DNA of 64,000 bases from Nonomuraea indica (GCF_002850745.1 NZ_KZ559471.1:1-64000), one strand, 5' to 3'; positions 39,277-48,464 are shown, counted from the first letter of the stretch. Numbers and translations are program-made. The notes: generated from the sequence alone by a model not told the origin.

Positions 39277-39621
39277 TCAGTAAGTGAACCGGCCGTAGTA
39301 GTCGCCGATCACGGTCCGGTACTCGGGTTCCTTGAACCGTGCCTCGTCGAACTCGGGCGAGTCCTTGATCTCCGCCTTGGTCCGCGAGACGTGCACCTCG
39401 CGTTCCTGCGGGTCGATCCTGGTCACCACCCTGGCCGGGAGCATGACCTTCTTACCGAAGATCCACGGACCGGTGTCGACGACCAGGTAGCTCGCGCCCA
39501 CCTCGTACGTCGCCTCGTCCACGGTCCCGATCTTCCCGTCGGTCGCCTGGACGTGGTAACCCACGAGGTCCAGGCTGCTGCCGCGGTCGTAGACGTCAGG
39601 TCGATAGTCCCAGAGCTCCAT
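39277..39621 (-). CDS. PRC-barrel domain protein
   Basis: A 114-residue cytosolic protein with a PRC beta-barrel (GYHVQATDGKIGTVDEATYEVGASYLVVDTG, KKVMLPARVVTRIDPQEREVHVSRTKAEIKDSPEF). Such stand-alone PRC proteins are frequent among general-stress genes in actinobacteria; molecular role unknown. It has the best sigma-B-like promoter in the window. Confidence 0.87.
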   Translation of the reverse strand: MELWDYRPDVYDRGSSLDLVGYHVQATDGKIGTVDEATYEVGASYLVVDTGPWIFGKKVMLPARVVTRIDPQEREVHVSRTKAEIKDSPEFDEARFKEPEYRTVIGDYYGRFTY

Positions 39622-39669
39622 GGAGCTCCTCTCCTCTCTTCTTCCGTCCTGTTCCGGGCACCCCCTCCG

Positions 39670-39693
39670 CTACCCGCACGGCACCGCCCAAAC
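39670..39693 (-). promoter_or_regulatory. Sigma-B-like promoter of the PRC-barrel gene
   Basis: Minus strand GTTT-N14-GGGTAG, full match at both elements, about 49 bases before the ATG. Confidence 0.7.
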
Positions 39694-39712
39694 CTCCGCT
39701 AGGGTGAGCGGC

Positions 39713-39754
39713 GTGCCGCGTTTCCTGATCTGCTCCCCGCCGCCCGCCCCGTAG
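39713..39754 (+). CDS. Leader peptide (13 aa) of the DMT transporter gene
   Basis: GTG-initiated 13-codon frame reading MPRFLICSPPPAP and ending TAG. A TAGGGT -10-like element ends 7 bases upstream, so the transcript would be leaderless with GTG at its 5-prime end, a common format for actinobacterial leader peptides. The Pro triplet could slow ribosomes. The stop codon overlaps the downstream end of a hairpin loop (39739-39762). No database support was available, so it rests on context. Confidence 0.55.
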   Translation: MPRFLICSPPPAP

Positions 39755-39812
39755 CGGGCGGCTTCTCCTCACGACTCCGGGTCTGACCGATCCGGGGGTG
39801 GTCGCCGCCCGC
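39739..39812 (+). promoter_or_regulatory. Candidate attenuator with mutually exclusive hairpins
   Basis: GCCGCCCGC occurs twice (39739-39747 and 39804-39812) and its complement GCGGGCGGC once between them (39754-39762). The central arm can pair with either copy, giving an early hairpin (6-base loop) or a late one. A ribosome on the leader peptide would cover the first copy and favour the late hairpin. The DMT ribosome site (GGAGAG) follows and can itself pair with CTCC at 39835. Confidence 0.6.
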
Positions 39813-39855
39813 GCACCGGGCCCCTGAACGACCACTCCCATCGGAGAGACCTTTC

Positions 39856-40731
39856 ATGACCCCTGTTTCCACGCGGCGGGGCGCGTTCTACGTGTCCGTG
39901 GCCGCGGCCGCCTGGGGCACCGGCGGCACCGCCGGCCTGCTGCTGTTCCAGTCGGGCGGCCTCGGCCCCGTCGGCGTCTCCCTGTGGCGCTACCTCCTCG
40001 GCGCCGCCTTCCTGCTCGTCCTGCTCCGCCTCACCGGCGGCCTTCCCGTCCGGCTCGGCCCACGGGTCGTCGCCGTGGGCATCGGGATGGCCGTCTACCA
40101 GGCCGCCTACTTCGCCGCCATCGCCCGGTCCGGTGTGGCCGTGGCGACCGTGGTGACGATGGGCGCCACTCCCGTGCTCACCGCGCTGGGCAGCCGCTTC
40201 CTGCTCCGCGAGCGGCTGGGCCGGTCCGGGGCGCTCGCCATGTCCGGGGCGCTGGCCGGGCTGCTCCTGCTCACCGGGGGCGACCTCGGCTCGGGGACGC
40301 GGCCGGGACAGTGGGCCGGGATCGGGTTCGCGTTGCTGTCGGCCGCCGGGTACGCCGCCGTCACGCTCTACTCCCGGCGCCATCACGACGACCCGCAGGG
40401 CATGGCCGTGGGCGGGTTCGTCGTGGCGGCGGCCTGCCTGGCGCCGTTCGCGGTGGCCGGTGGGGCGCTGCCCGTGTTCAGCCTGTCATCGGTGGCCCTG
40501 CTGCTCTACCTCGGAGCGGTGCCCACGGCGCTCGCCTACGGGCTGTACTTCCGCGCGCTGGCCACGCTCAGCGCGGCCACCGTGTCGGTCATCTCGCTCG
40601 GCGAGGCCGCCGGCGCCGCCGTGCTGGGCGTGCTGCTGTTCGGTGAGCGGCTGACGCCTGCCGCCTGGGGCGGGTGCGTGCTGCTGATCGCCGCCGTGGT
40701 GGTGCTCACCGTCCGGCCGGGCGAGCGCTGA
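39856..40731 (+). CDS. EamA-type DMT exporter
   Basis: A 291-residue drug/metabolite transporter with ten membrane helices in two EamA halves (VAAAAWGTGGTAGLLLF... and GFALLSAAGYAAVTLYSRR...). RhaT/YdcZ-type exporters of this class move amino acids or metabolites. ATG follows GGAGAG. The 230-base upstream region holds a leader peptide and alternative hairpins, implying that expression responds to translation of the leader. Confidence 0.88.
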   Translation: MTPVSTRRGAFYVSVAAAAWGTGGTAGLLLFQSGGLGPVGVSLWRYLLGAAFLLVLLRLTGGLPVRLGPRVVAVGIGMAVYQAAYFAAIARSGVAVATVVTMGATPVLTALGSRFLLRERLGRSGALAMSGALAGLLLLTGGDLGSGTRPGQWAGIGFALLSAAGYAAVTLYSRRHHDDPQGMAVGGFVVAAACLAPFAVAGGALPVFSLSSVALLLYLGAVPTALAYGLYFRALATLSAATVSVISLGEAAGAAVLGVLLFGERLTPAAWGGCVLLIAAVVVLTVRPGER

Positions 40732-40915
40732 CGGGTCCGGGGAGCGGGGCGGCGGCGCCGGAACGCCGGATGAGCCGCCCGGCCCGCCGTATGGGTTAGG
40801 GTCCGGTACGGCGACGCATGCCGTACCGTCGCTCCGCTCCCCGCGGACCGAGCAGTGCCGACCAGCGGCGGGGCACGCGGGGAACGGTGCCGGCAGAGCG
40901 CGCGTTGGAGGGACT

Positions 40916-43117
40916 GTGGCGTCGATTACCGGAATCCTCAGAAACCTCCTGGACCGTCCAGGAGGGTCGAACCTGAGCCCGTACAAGAAGATCGTCAAAG
41001 CGGCCGGTGCGCTGGCCGGCGAGGTCGGGAAGCTCGGCGAGCTGCCCAGACCGGCGATGGACGATCTGGCCCGGTTCTGCGCCGTCGCGCGCGAGGCGGC
41101 CGACCGGACGCTCGGGCTGAGGCCCTACGACGTGCAGCTCCTCGGGACGCTCGCCCTCCTCGACGGCAAGATCGCCGAAATGGCCACGGGCGAGGGCAAG
41201 ACGCTGGCCGGCGCGATGGCGGCGGCGGGCCACGCCCTGCAGGGCAGGCGGGTGCACGTCATGTCCGTCAACGACTATCTGGCCCGCCGTGACGCCGAAT
41301 GGATGGCGCCGTTCTACGAGGCGATGGGCGTCACGGTGGGGTGGGTCGGGCAGAGCTCCACCTTCGAGGAGCGGCGCGAGGCGTACGCGAGGGACGTCAC
41401 CTACGGCGCGGTCAGCGAGATCGGCTTCGACGTGCTGCGCGACCGGCTGCGCACCGACGCGAGCCGGATCATCGTCCCCGCGCCCGAGGTCGCGCTGGTG
41501 GACGAGGCCGACTCCGTGCTGGTGGACGAGGCCCGGGTGCCGCTGGTGATGGCCGGCGCGTCCGACGCGGGCGACGCGGTGCCGGAGATGGCAGCCCTGG
41601 TCAGGCAGCTCGTCCGCGGCTACCACTACGAGATCGACGACCAGGCGCGCAACGTCTACCTGACTCCCAAGGGCGCCGACACCGTCGAGAACCTCCTGGG
41701 TGTCGACCTCTATGACGAGAACGAGCCGGGCGCCCTCATCGAGCTCAACCTCGCCCTGCACGCCCACGCCCTGCTCACCCGCGACGTCGACTACATCGTG
41801 CGCGACGGCAAGGTGCAGCTCATCAACGCCTCCCGCGGCCGGGTGGCTCTGCTGCAGCGCTGGCCCAACGGCCTGCAGGCGGCCGTGGAGGCCAAGGAGG
41901 CCCTCGCGCCCAGCGAGAAGGGCGAGATCCTCGACTCCATCTCCGTGCAGGGCCTCGTCCGCCGCTATCCCCGGATCTGCGGCATGACCGGCACGGCCGT
42001 CGCCGTCAGCGAGCAGCTCGGCGAGTTCTACGGGCTGAAGGTCGCGGTCATCCCGTCCAACCGGCCGTGCGTCAGGATCGACGAGCCCGACCGCGTCTAC
42101 CCGACGGTGCCCGACAAGGTGGCGGCGCTCGTCGAGGAGATCCAGGCGGTGCACGCCACCGGACGGCCCATCCTCATCGGCACCCTCGACGTGGCGGAGT
42201 CGGAGAACCTCGCCATGCTCCTGCAGCGGCGCGGCCTCGAGCCCGTGGTGCTCAACGCCAAGAACGACGCCGAGGAGGCGGCGATCATCGCCCGGGCGGG
42301 CGAGCGCGACGCCATCACCGTCTCCACCCAGATGGCCGGGCGGGGCACCGACATCCGCCTCGGCGAGGGCGTCGCCGAACTGGGCGGTCTGTACGTGATC
42401 GGCTCCGGCCGGCACGCCAGCAGCCGCCTGGACGACCAGTTGCGCGGCCGGGCGGGCCGGCAGGGCGACCCGGGCGGCTCGGTGTTCTTCGTCAGCATGG
42501 AGGACGACCTGATCACCCAGTTCGTCCCCGACGAGCGGCCGCCCGCGGCCGACGCCGACGGCCTCGTCCGCCACCGCCGCGGCGCCTACCTGGTCGGCCA
42601 CGCCCAGCGGGTCGCCGAGGGCGTCAACCTGCAGATCCATCGCAACACCTGGCGCTACACCCGCCTGCTCGAACAGCAGCGCGAGCTCATCCTGGAGTGG
42701 CGCGACAAGGTGCTGCACGGCGACGCCGCCGCGCGGGCGCTGGCCGAGGGCGACCCCGAACGCTGGGCGGAGCTGCCCGAGGACACCCGCGAGGAGACGG
42801 CCCGGCAGATCGTGCTGCACGCGATCGACCGGTGCTGGACCGAGCACCTGGCCTTCCTCACCGACCTGCGTGAGGGCATCCACCTGCGGGCCCTGGGCCG
42901 GATGAACCCGATCGACGAATTCCACCGCGAGGCCGTGGCCGAGTACAAGGCGATGCTCGCCGAGGTGGAGCGCCGCTCGCTGGACGCGTTCGAGGCGCCC
43001 GAGCCGGACCTGGCCCGGCCCACGGCCACCTGGACCTACATGGTGCAGGACAACCCGTTCGGCACGGAGTGGGACCGGATCGTCAAGCGCATCGGCTCGT
43101 CCGGCCGCCGCCGCTAG
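40916..43117 (+). CDS. secA2: Accessory preprotein translocase ATPase SecA2
   Basis: A 733-residue SecA-type motor, shorter than housekeeping SecA (about 900) and without the zinc-binding C-tail, as expected for SecA2. Motifs: EMATGEGKTLAGAMAAAG (Walker A near 91-96), VNDYLARRDAEWM, LVDEADSVLVDEARVPL (Walker B), GMTGTAVAVSEQL, STQMAGRGTDIRL and DDQLRGRAGRQGDPG. It drives export of a subset of proteins through SecYEG. GTG start. No accessory SecY2 or obvious substrate gene is next to it. Confidence 0.92.
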   Translation: MASITGILRNLLDRPGGSNLSPYKKIVKAAGALAGEVGKLGELPRPAMDDLARFCAVAREAADRTLGLRPYDVQLLGTLALLDGKIAEMATGEGKTLAGAMAAAGHALQGRRVHVMSVNDYLARRDAEWMAPFYEAMGVTVGWVGQSSTFEERREAYARDVTYGAVSEIGFDVLRDRLRTDASRIIVPAPEVALVDEADSVLVDEARVPLVMAGASDAGDAVPEMAALVRQLVRGYHYEIDDQARNVYLTPKGADTVENLLGVDLYDENEPGALIELNLALHAHALLTRDVDYIVRDGKVQLINASRGRVALLQRWPNGLQAAVEAKEALAPSEKGEILDSISVQGLVRRYPRICGMTGTAVAVSEQLGEFYGLKVAVIPSNRPCVRIDEPDRVYPTVPDKVAALVEEIQAVHATGRPILIGTLDVAESENLAMLLQRRGLEPVVLNAKNDAEEAAIIARAGERDAITVSTQMAGRGTDIRLGEGVAELGGLYVIGSGRHASSRLDDQLRGRAGRQGDPGGSVFFVSMEDDLITQFVPDERPPAADADGLVRHRRGAYLVGHAQRVAEGVNLQIHRNTWRYTRLLEQQRELILEWRDKVLHGDAAARALAEGDPERWAELPEDTREETARQIVLHAIDRCWTEHLAFLTDLREGIHLRALGRMNPIDEFHREAVAEYKAMLAEVERRSLDAFEAPEPDLARPTATWTYMVQDNPFGTEWDRIVKRIGSSGRRR

Positions 43118-43278
43118 CGCACCGCTGGTGCCCGTCCACCCCTGACCTCCGGGCGGGTGCCGCTGTCACGGAGTGAGCAGGATGGGTCGCCCCCTAAGTC
43201 GGATGCCCGATGCCCCGTAACGGCCCGGTCCATACCGTCGGAAGCGTCGAATCCCGATCAACCGCTTCGGAGGGCACC

Positions 43279-44553
43279 ATGTCGTTCCACGTTCTGATCG
43301 CCGGTGGCGGCATCGGCGGGCTCACGCTCGCCCAAGGCCTGCGCAAGGCCGGCATCTCGGTGGCGGTCTACGAGCGTGACCGCGCCAAGGACGACCGGCT
43401 GCAGGGCTACCGGATCCACATCTCGCCCAAGGGGTGCGCGGCGCTGCACGAGTGCCTGCCGGAGGAGCTGTACGACCGGTTCGTGGCCACGTCGGGCAAG
43501 CCCAACACCACGCTGGGCTTCTACGACTCCGACTTCTCCGAGCTGCTGGCCATCGGCGACCCGGACGCGCCCGAGCACTACATCGACAGCTTCAAGTCCG
43601 TCAGCCGCATCTCGCTGCGGGAGGTGCTGCTGAGCGACCTGGAAGGGATCGTCCACTACGGCAAGACGTTCACCCACTACGAACAGCGCCCGGACGGCGG
43701 GGTGCGCGCGTACTTCGACGACGGCACCCACGCCGACGGCGACCTGCTGGTGGGCGCGGAGGGAGTCAACTCGCGGGTCCGCGGGCAACTGCTGCCGGGG
43801 GCCGAGCGCGTCGACACCGGCGCGCTGTCGCTCTCGGCCAAGGTCCCGCTGGACGACGAGACCCGAGGGCTGCTGCCCAGGCAGCTGTTCGCCGGCTCGG
43901 GGTTCGTGTTCGGGCCGCAGGGCAAGGCCGTCTTCCTCGCGGCACACGAGTTCCGTACCAAGAGCTCGGTGGCCAAGGCTCCCAGCGGGGGCCTGCTGCT
44001 GGACGACACCGCCGACTACATCATGTGGAACATCGTCACCACCTGGGACAAGCTGGGCGACCGGGCCGAGCTGGAAAGCATGGACGGCGCCGCGCTGCAG
44101 CAGGTCGCCTTCCGGGCGCTGGAGGGCTGGAGCCCCCGGCTGCACGATCTGATCGCCCGCAGCGACCTCGGCAGCGTCTCCGTCTTCCCGCTGAAGAGCT
44201 CCACCCCGGTCAAGCCGTGGCCGACCGCCAACGTCACCCTGATCGGCGACGCGATCCACAACATGCCACCCACCGCGGGGGTGGGCGCCAACACCGCGAT
44301 CCTCGACGCCCGGCTGCTGTGCGCGAACCTCGTCGACCACGTCAACGGCCGGCGAACGCTGCTGGACGCGGTGCACGCCTACGAGGCCGAGATGACCGAC
44401 TACGCCTTCAAGGCGGTGGCGCTGGCCATGCGGAACCTGAGGATGGGCGTCAGCGCCAGCCCGGTGCAGCGCTTCCTCACCAAGACCATGTTCCGCTTCT
44501 TCAACGCGGTGCCGCCGCTGAAGAGGCAGATGTCCGCCTCGATGATGAAGTAG
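43279..44553 (+). CDS. FAD-dependent aromatic monooxygenase
   Basis: A 424-residue class A flavoprotein hydroxylase: FAD dinucleotide motif VLIAGGGIGGLTLAQGLRKAG, the DG-type VGAEGVNSRVRGQLLP, and the second FAD motif LIGDAIHNMPPTAGVGANTAILDA. Overall layout is like TetX and other antibiotic- or phenol-modifying monooxygenases. ATG with GGAGGG upstream. An MFS exporter gene begins two bases after the stop, so modification and efflux are co-expressed; self-resistance or drug inactivation is a fair inference. Confidence 0.85.
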   Translation: MSFHVLIAGGGIGGLTLAQGLRKAGISVAVYERDRAKDDRLQGYRIHISPKGCAALHECLPEELYDRFVATSGKPNTTLGFYDSDFSELLAIGDPDAPEHYIDSFKSVSRISLREVLLSDLEGIVHYGKTFTHYEQRPDGGVRAYFDDGTHADGDLLVGAEGVNSRVRGQLLPGAERVDTGALSLSAKVPLDDETRGLLPRQLFAGSGFVFGPQGKAVFLAAHEFRTKSSVAKAPSGGLLLDDTADYIMWNIVTTWDKLGDRAELESMDGAALQQVAFRALEGWSPRLHDLIARSDLGSVSVFPLKSSTPVKPWPTANVTLIGDAIHNMPPTAGVGANTAILDARLLCANLVDHVNGRRTLLDAVHAYEAEMTDYAFKAVALAMRNLRMGVSASPVQRFLTKTMFRFFNAVPPLKRQMSASMMK

Positions 44554-44555
44554 CC

Positions 44556-45722
44556 ATGCGGATCGTCTTCGCGAGTCTGCTGATCCTGCTGCTGCTGGCC
44601 ACGCTCGACACCACGCTGACCGGCGTCGTCGCCCCCGCCCTCGTCGCCGAGCTGGGCGGCGGGGAGCAGGTGGAGCTGGTGGTCGTGGCCTACGCGGCGG
44701 CCTCCACCGTGACCCTGCCGCTGTGGGGGAGGGCGGGCGACCTGCTCGGGCACAAGCGGGTGCTGCTGACCGCGCTCGCGCTGTTCGAGATCGGGTCTGC
44801 GGCCTGCGCGGCGGCGCAGGACATGCCCCAGCTGGTGGCGGCCAGGGCGGTGCAGGGCGTCGGAGCGGGCGGGCTGATGGTCGGCGTCGTCACCGTGCTC
44901 GCCGCACTGCTCCCGCCCCGCGAACGCCCCCGCTACCAGGGGTACGTCACGGCCGTCACGGCCGTGGCCATGATCGGTGGCCCGCTGGCGGGCGGTCTGC
45001 TCGCCGACGCGCTGTCCTGGCGCTGGGCCTATCTGATCAACCTTCCGCTGGGCGCCGTCGCGTTCGTGACGCTCGTCCTGCTGGTACGCCTCCCGCCACG
45101 GGTGAGGGAGGGCCGCGCCCGGCGCCTGACCGACTACCTGGCCGTGCTGCCGCCGCGTCTGCTGGCCGTACGGAACTTCGCCCTCGCCGCGATCCTCGCC
45201 CCGCTCCAGGGCGCGGTGATGCTCTCCTCGGTCACCTATCTCCCGCTCCATCTGCAGGCCGGGGGCGACTCCGCGGCCGCCAGCGGCGTCCTGCTGCTGC
45301 CGCTGCTGGCCGGGACGGTCGCCGCGTCCTTCCTGTCCGGACGGGTGATCACCAGCACCGGCCGCTACCGGCCGGTGCTGGTGACGGGGACAGTCCTCAT
45401 CGCGGCCGGTACGGCGGGCATCGCGCTGACCGGCGCAGGCTGGGCCGTTCTGGCCGTGCTGGGCCTCGGGGCGGGCATGCTCATGCAACTGGTCACCTTG
45501 GTCGCGCAGAACAGCGTCCCCGCCGAGGACGTCGGTGTGGCCAGCGGCGCCGGTCCCTTCCTGCGCCAGCTCGGCGGCGTGGCAGGGGTCACGATGACCG
45601 GGGCGCTGTACGAGCCGGGTTCCCTCCACCTCGCCTTCGCCGCGCTGACGGTCATCGCGGTGGCCGCCGTCGTGGTCGCCGCGCTCGTCGTGGAGATCCC
45701 GCTGCGCGTCACGGCAGGATGA
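44556..45722 (+). CDS. MFS drug exporter, compact DHA2 type
   Basis: A 388-residue major-facilitator transporter. Motif LPLWGRAGDLLGHKRVLL between helices 2 and 3 and GVGAGGLMVGVVTVLAALLPPRERPRYQG are typical of EmrB/QacA drug exporters, but these usually have about 480-520 residues and 14 helices. Here the middle (after RRLTDYLAV) goes straight to the helix-9-like NFALAAILAP, about 60 residues short, and the C-terminal helix pair is reduced, leaving about 12 helices. Reading frame is intact. Co-transcribed with the flavin monooxygenase; its last 14 bases overlap the convergent LAL regulator gene. Confidence 0.85.
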   Translation: MRIVFASLLILLLLATLDTTLTGVVAPALVAELGGGEQVELVVVAYAAASTVTLPLWGRAGDLLGHKRVLLTALALFEIGSAACAAAQDMPQLVAARAVQGVGAGGLMVGVVTVLAALLPPRERPRYQGYVTAVTAVAMIGGPLAGGLLADALSWRWAYLINLPLGAVAFVTLVLLVRLPPRVREGRARRLTDYLAVLPPRLLAVRNFALAAILAPLQGAVMLSSVTYLPLHLQAGGDSAAASGVLLLPLLAGTVAASFLSGRVITSTGRYRPVLVTGTVLIAAGTAGIALTGAGWAVLAVLGLGAGMLMQLVTLVAQNSVPAEDVGVASGAGPFLRQLGGVAGVTMTGALYEPGSLHLAFAALTVIAVAAVVVAALVVEIPLRVTAG

Positions 45723-48351
45723 GGCCGGCCAGCTCGGTCCGGGTGGTGACGCCCAGCTTCGGATACGCCTTGTACAGGTGGTGGCCGACGGTCCTCGGGC
45801 TGAGGAACAGCTGGGCGGCGATCTCCTTGTTGCTGGCTCCGGTCGCGGCCAGCCGTACCACCTGCAGCTCCTGCGGCGTGAGCCGCGACAGCACGTCGGT
45901 GTCGGCGCTCCTGGCAAGGGACTCACCGGTGGCGCGCAGCTCCGACGAAGCCCGCTCCAGCCAGGGGCGGGCACCCAGCCGTTCGAAGGTGTCCATCGCC
46001 TCCCGCAGGGCTTCCCGGGCCTCCTGCTTGCGCCGTTCGCGCCGCAACCGCTCACCCAGCAGGAGCCGCGTGCGCGCGGCGTCGAAGGGATGGTCGGCGG
46101 CCTGGTGAAGATCGACGGCTGTGGTGAAGTCCCGTTCGTCGTCCTCCAGCAGCGCCCGGCAGCGGGCCAGCAGGCCCTGCGCCCACGGCCGGCCGGTGGC
46201 GGCCGCCCAGCGGGCGAACCGGTCGCACGCCGCGCGGGCACGCTCCGGCTCCTGCAGCCTGACCAGCACCTCGACCAGGTCGGGGGTGGCGGCGGGCTGC
46301 TGCCGGGCGGCACGGGCCAGGTGACCGGCAGCCTGCTCGTAACGGCCGCGGCCCAGCTCCAGCACGCCCAGCGCCCATCGCGCCCACACCTGGCCCGCGG
46401 GCGTCGCCGCGGCCCGCTCGGCGAGCCGCCGGCAGTCCTCCTCCAGTCCGCGGACCGCGGCGAGCCAGGCCCGCACCCCGCACGCCTGCGCCTCCAGATG
46501 CGTCTGACCGGTCTGCGCCGCCACCTGCTCGGCGTGGTCGGCGTCGGCGGCCGCGTCCAGGTGACGGCCCTCCAGGAGCTCGACGGCGGCCAGCGCCAGG
46601 TGAACGTGCGGCAGCCAGGCGACCATGCCGAGCGAGGCGCATTCGGCGGCCAGCGCACGAGCCATGCCCCGCGCGGTGGCGTGGTCACCGATGAGCAGCG
46701 CGATCGACAGAGCGCCGTTGCGCAGGCCGTACTCTCCCTGGCCGGCGTGCCTCGCGCCGTCGACCACCTGGCGCAGCAGCGGCAGAGCCCGTTCCGGATC
46801 GTCCTCCAGCAGGGCCGTGATCCCGCGGGCCATGGCCGGCGCCGGTCGTGCCGGGTCGGTGCCGTGGTCCAGGGAGAGCAGCACGTCGGTGGCCTGGCGG
46901 GCGAGCTTCAGGTCATGGGTGTACCAGGCGTTGCGTACGACCTGGATCAGCAGCGAGGTGGCGCGGCCGGGATGCGCGACGGCCAGCGGCCTGGCCGCCT
47001 CCAGCAGGGTGAGGCTCGCGGCCTCGACGGCGCCGCGCTCGAAGTCGACGTCGGCCCGGAGGTTCGCCAGATGGGCCAGGACGAGCTCGTCACTGGTCAG
47101 GCGCACCGCCTGGTCGGTGAGCTGGGCCGCCCGGCCCAGCCGCCCGGCGGAGATGGCCGCCTCGGCGGCCTTGGCCAGCCGCGCGGCCCTGCGCTCCGGT
47201 CCGGGAGTGAGGAGCGCGGCACGCTCCCACGCCGCCGCCGCGGCCGAGTGCCCGCTGCGCCGCAGGAACGTCTCGGCTGACCGGTCGAGCTCGGCGGCCA
47301 GCTCCTCGTCCGGTTCGGTCACCGCGGCGGCCAGGTGCCAGATCCGCCGCTCGGGAGCGCTGACCTCCGCCAGCGCCCGGTGGACCGCTCCGCGCCTGGC
47401 GAAGCCCGCCGCCTGATAGACCGCCGACCGGACCAGCGGATGGCGGAAGCGCACCCGCGTACCGGCCACCTCGACGAGCCCGGAGCCTTCGCACTCCTCC
47501 AGGGCCCGCTCGTCGGCGCCCAGGCGGGCCGCGGCCCGCAGGATCAGGGCCGGCTCGCCCGTGTCCTCCGCCGCCGCCACCAGCAGCAGCGTCCCGGCTG
47601 GTTCGCTCAGCGCCGTGGCGCGCTGCCCGAACGCCTCCAGCAGCCGGCGGGTGAGCGGCAGCTCACCCACGTCTTCGCCGCAGGACGCGTTCCGGGGCAG
47701 TTCGATGAGTCCCAGCGGGTTGCCGCCCGCCTCCGCCAGCACCCGCGCGCGTACGTCCCCGGCCAGGCCGGGAGCGATCGCGTCCACCAGCTCGCCCGCG
47801 GCCGAGGCCGCCAGCGGGGGCACCCGCAGCTCCGGCAGACCGGGCGCGTGGAACTCCTGGCGCGCGGCCAGCAGCAGGGCCACCCGCTCGCTGCGCAGCC
47901 GGCGTGCGGCGAACAGCAAGGCGTCGGCCGAGGCCCGGTCCAGCCACTGCATGTCGTCCATCACGCACAGCAGGGGCCGCTCCGCCGACACCGCCGCCAG
48001 CAGGCTCAGCACCGCGACCCCGACCAGGAACCGGTCACCGGCCCGCGTCGCGGTCATGCCCAGCGCGCCGCGCAACGCCGTCGCCTGGACCTCCGGCAGG
48101 TCCGCCACCTGCTCCAGCACGGGCGTCAGCAACAGATGCAATCCCGCGTAGGGCAGCTCCGCCTCCGACTCCACGCCCATGCCGCGCAGCACCGTGAATT
48201 CCGCGCCGGCGCGCTCCGCGGCATGATCGAGCAGCGCGGACTTGCCGACGCCCGGGTCGCCGCTGATGACCAGGACGCCGCTGACGCCTCCCGCCGCCTC
48301 GTGGAGGAGCCGGTCGAGCGTCTCTTGTTCACGAGTCCTGCCGTAGAGCAT
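45709..48351 (-). CDS. LAL-type (large ATP-binding LuxR) regulator
   Basis: An 880-residue regulator. N-terminal AAA-type domain with Walker A SGDPGVGKSALLDHA (about 30-44) and Walker B LLCVMDDMQWLD; a long helical TPR-like middle; and a C-terminal LuxR helix-turn-helix (LTPQELQVVRLAATGASNKEIAAQLFLSPRTVGHHLYKAYPKLG). LAL proteins are pathway activators for antibiotics or sugar metabolism. Convergent with the monooxygenase/MFS operon and divergent from the beta-rich protein gene at 48465, whose promoter region contains a palindrome. Confidence 0.92.
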   Translation of the reverse strand: MLYGRTREQETLDRLLHEAAGGVSGVLVISGDPGVGKSALLDHAAERAGAEFTVLRGMGVESEAELPYAGLHLLLTPVLEQVADLPEVQATALRGALGMTATRAGDRFLVGVAVLSLLAAVSAERPLLCVMDDMQWLDRASADALLFAARRLRSERVALLLAARQEFHAPGLPELRVPPLAASAAGELVDAIAPGLAGDVRARVLAEAGGNPLGLIELPRNASCGEDVGELPLTRRLLEAFGQRATALSEPAGTLLLVAAAEDTGEPALILRAAARLGADERALEECEGSGLVEVAGTRVRFRHPLVRSAVYQAAGFARRGAVHRALAEVSAPERRIWHLAAAVTEPDEELAAELDRSAETFLRRSGHSAAAAAWERAALLTPGPERRAARLAKAAEAAISAGRLGRAAQLTDQAVRLTSDELVLAHLANLRADVDFERGAVEAASLTLLEAARPLAVAHPGRATSLLIQVVRNAWYTHDLKLARQATDVLLSLDHGTDPARPAPAMARGITALLEDDPERALPLLRQVVDGARHAGQGEYGLRNGALSIALLIGDHATARGMARALAAECASLGMVAWLPHVHLALAAVELLEGRHLDAAADADHAEQVAAQTGQTHLEAQACGVRAWLAAVRGLEEDCRRLAERAAATPAGQVWARWALGVLELGRGRYEQAAGHLARAARQQPAATPDLVEVLVRLQEPERARAACDRFARWAAATGRPWAQGLLARCRALLEDDERDFTTAVDLHQAADHPFDAARTRLLLGERLRRERRKQEAREALREAMDTFERLGARPWLERASSELRATGESLARSADTDVLSRLTPQELQVVRLAATGASNKEIAAQLFLSPRTVGHHLYKAYPKLGVTTRTELAGLILP

Positions 48352-48379
48352 CTCAAGATCCTACTTATGCCGTCTTAGG

Positions 48380-48394
48380 TAGCGGTGACCGCTA
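48380..48394. promoter_or_regulatory. Candidate operator palindrome
   Basis: TAGCGGTGACCGCTA, perfect 7-bp arms around a central G, in the divergent gap between the LAL regulator and the gene at 48465. Confidence 0.45.
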
Positions 48395-48464
48395 TATGAC
48401 TGATTACTCTGATCTCGCTCCTGCGTACCGTCGTGACCAGCGACAACACGACAGGAGAGCAACC

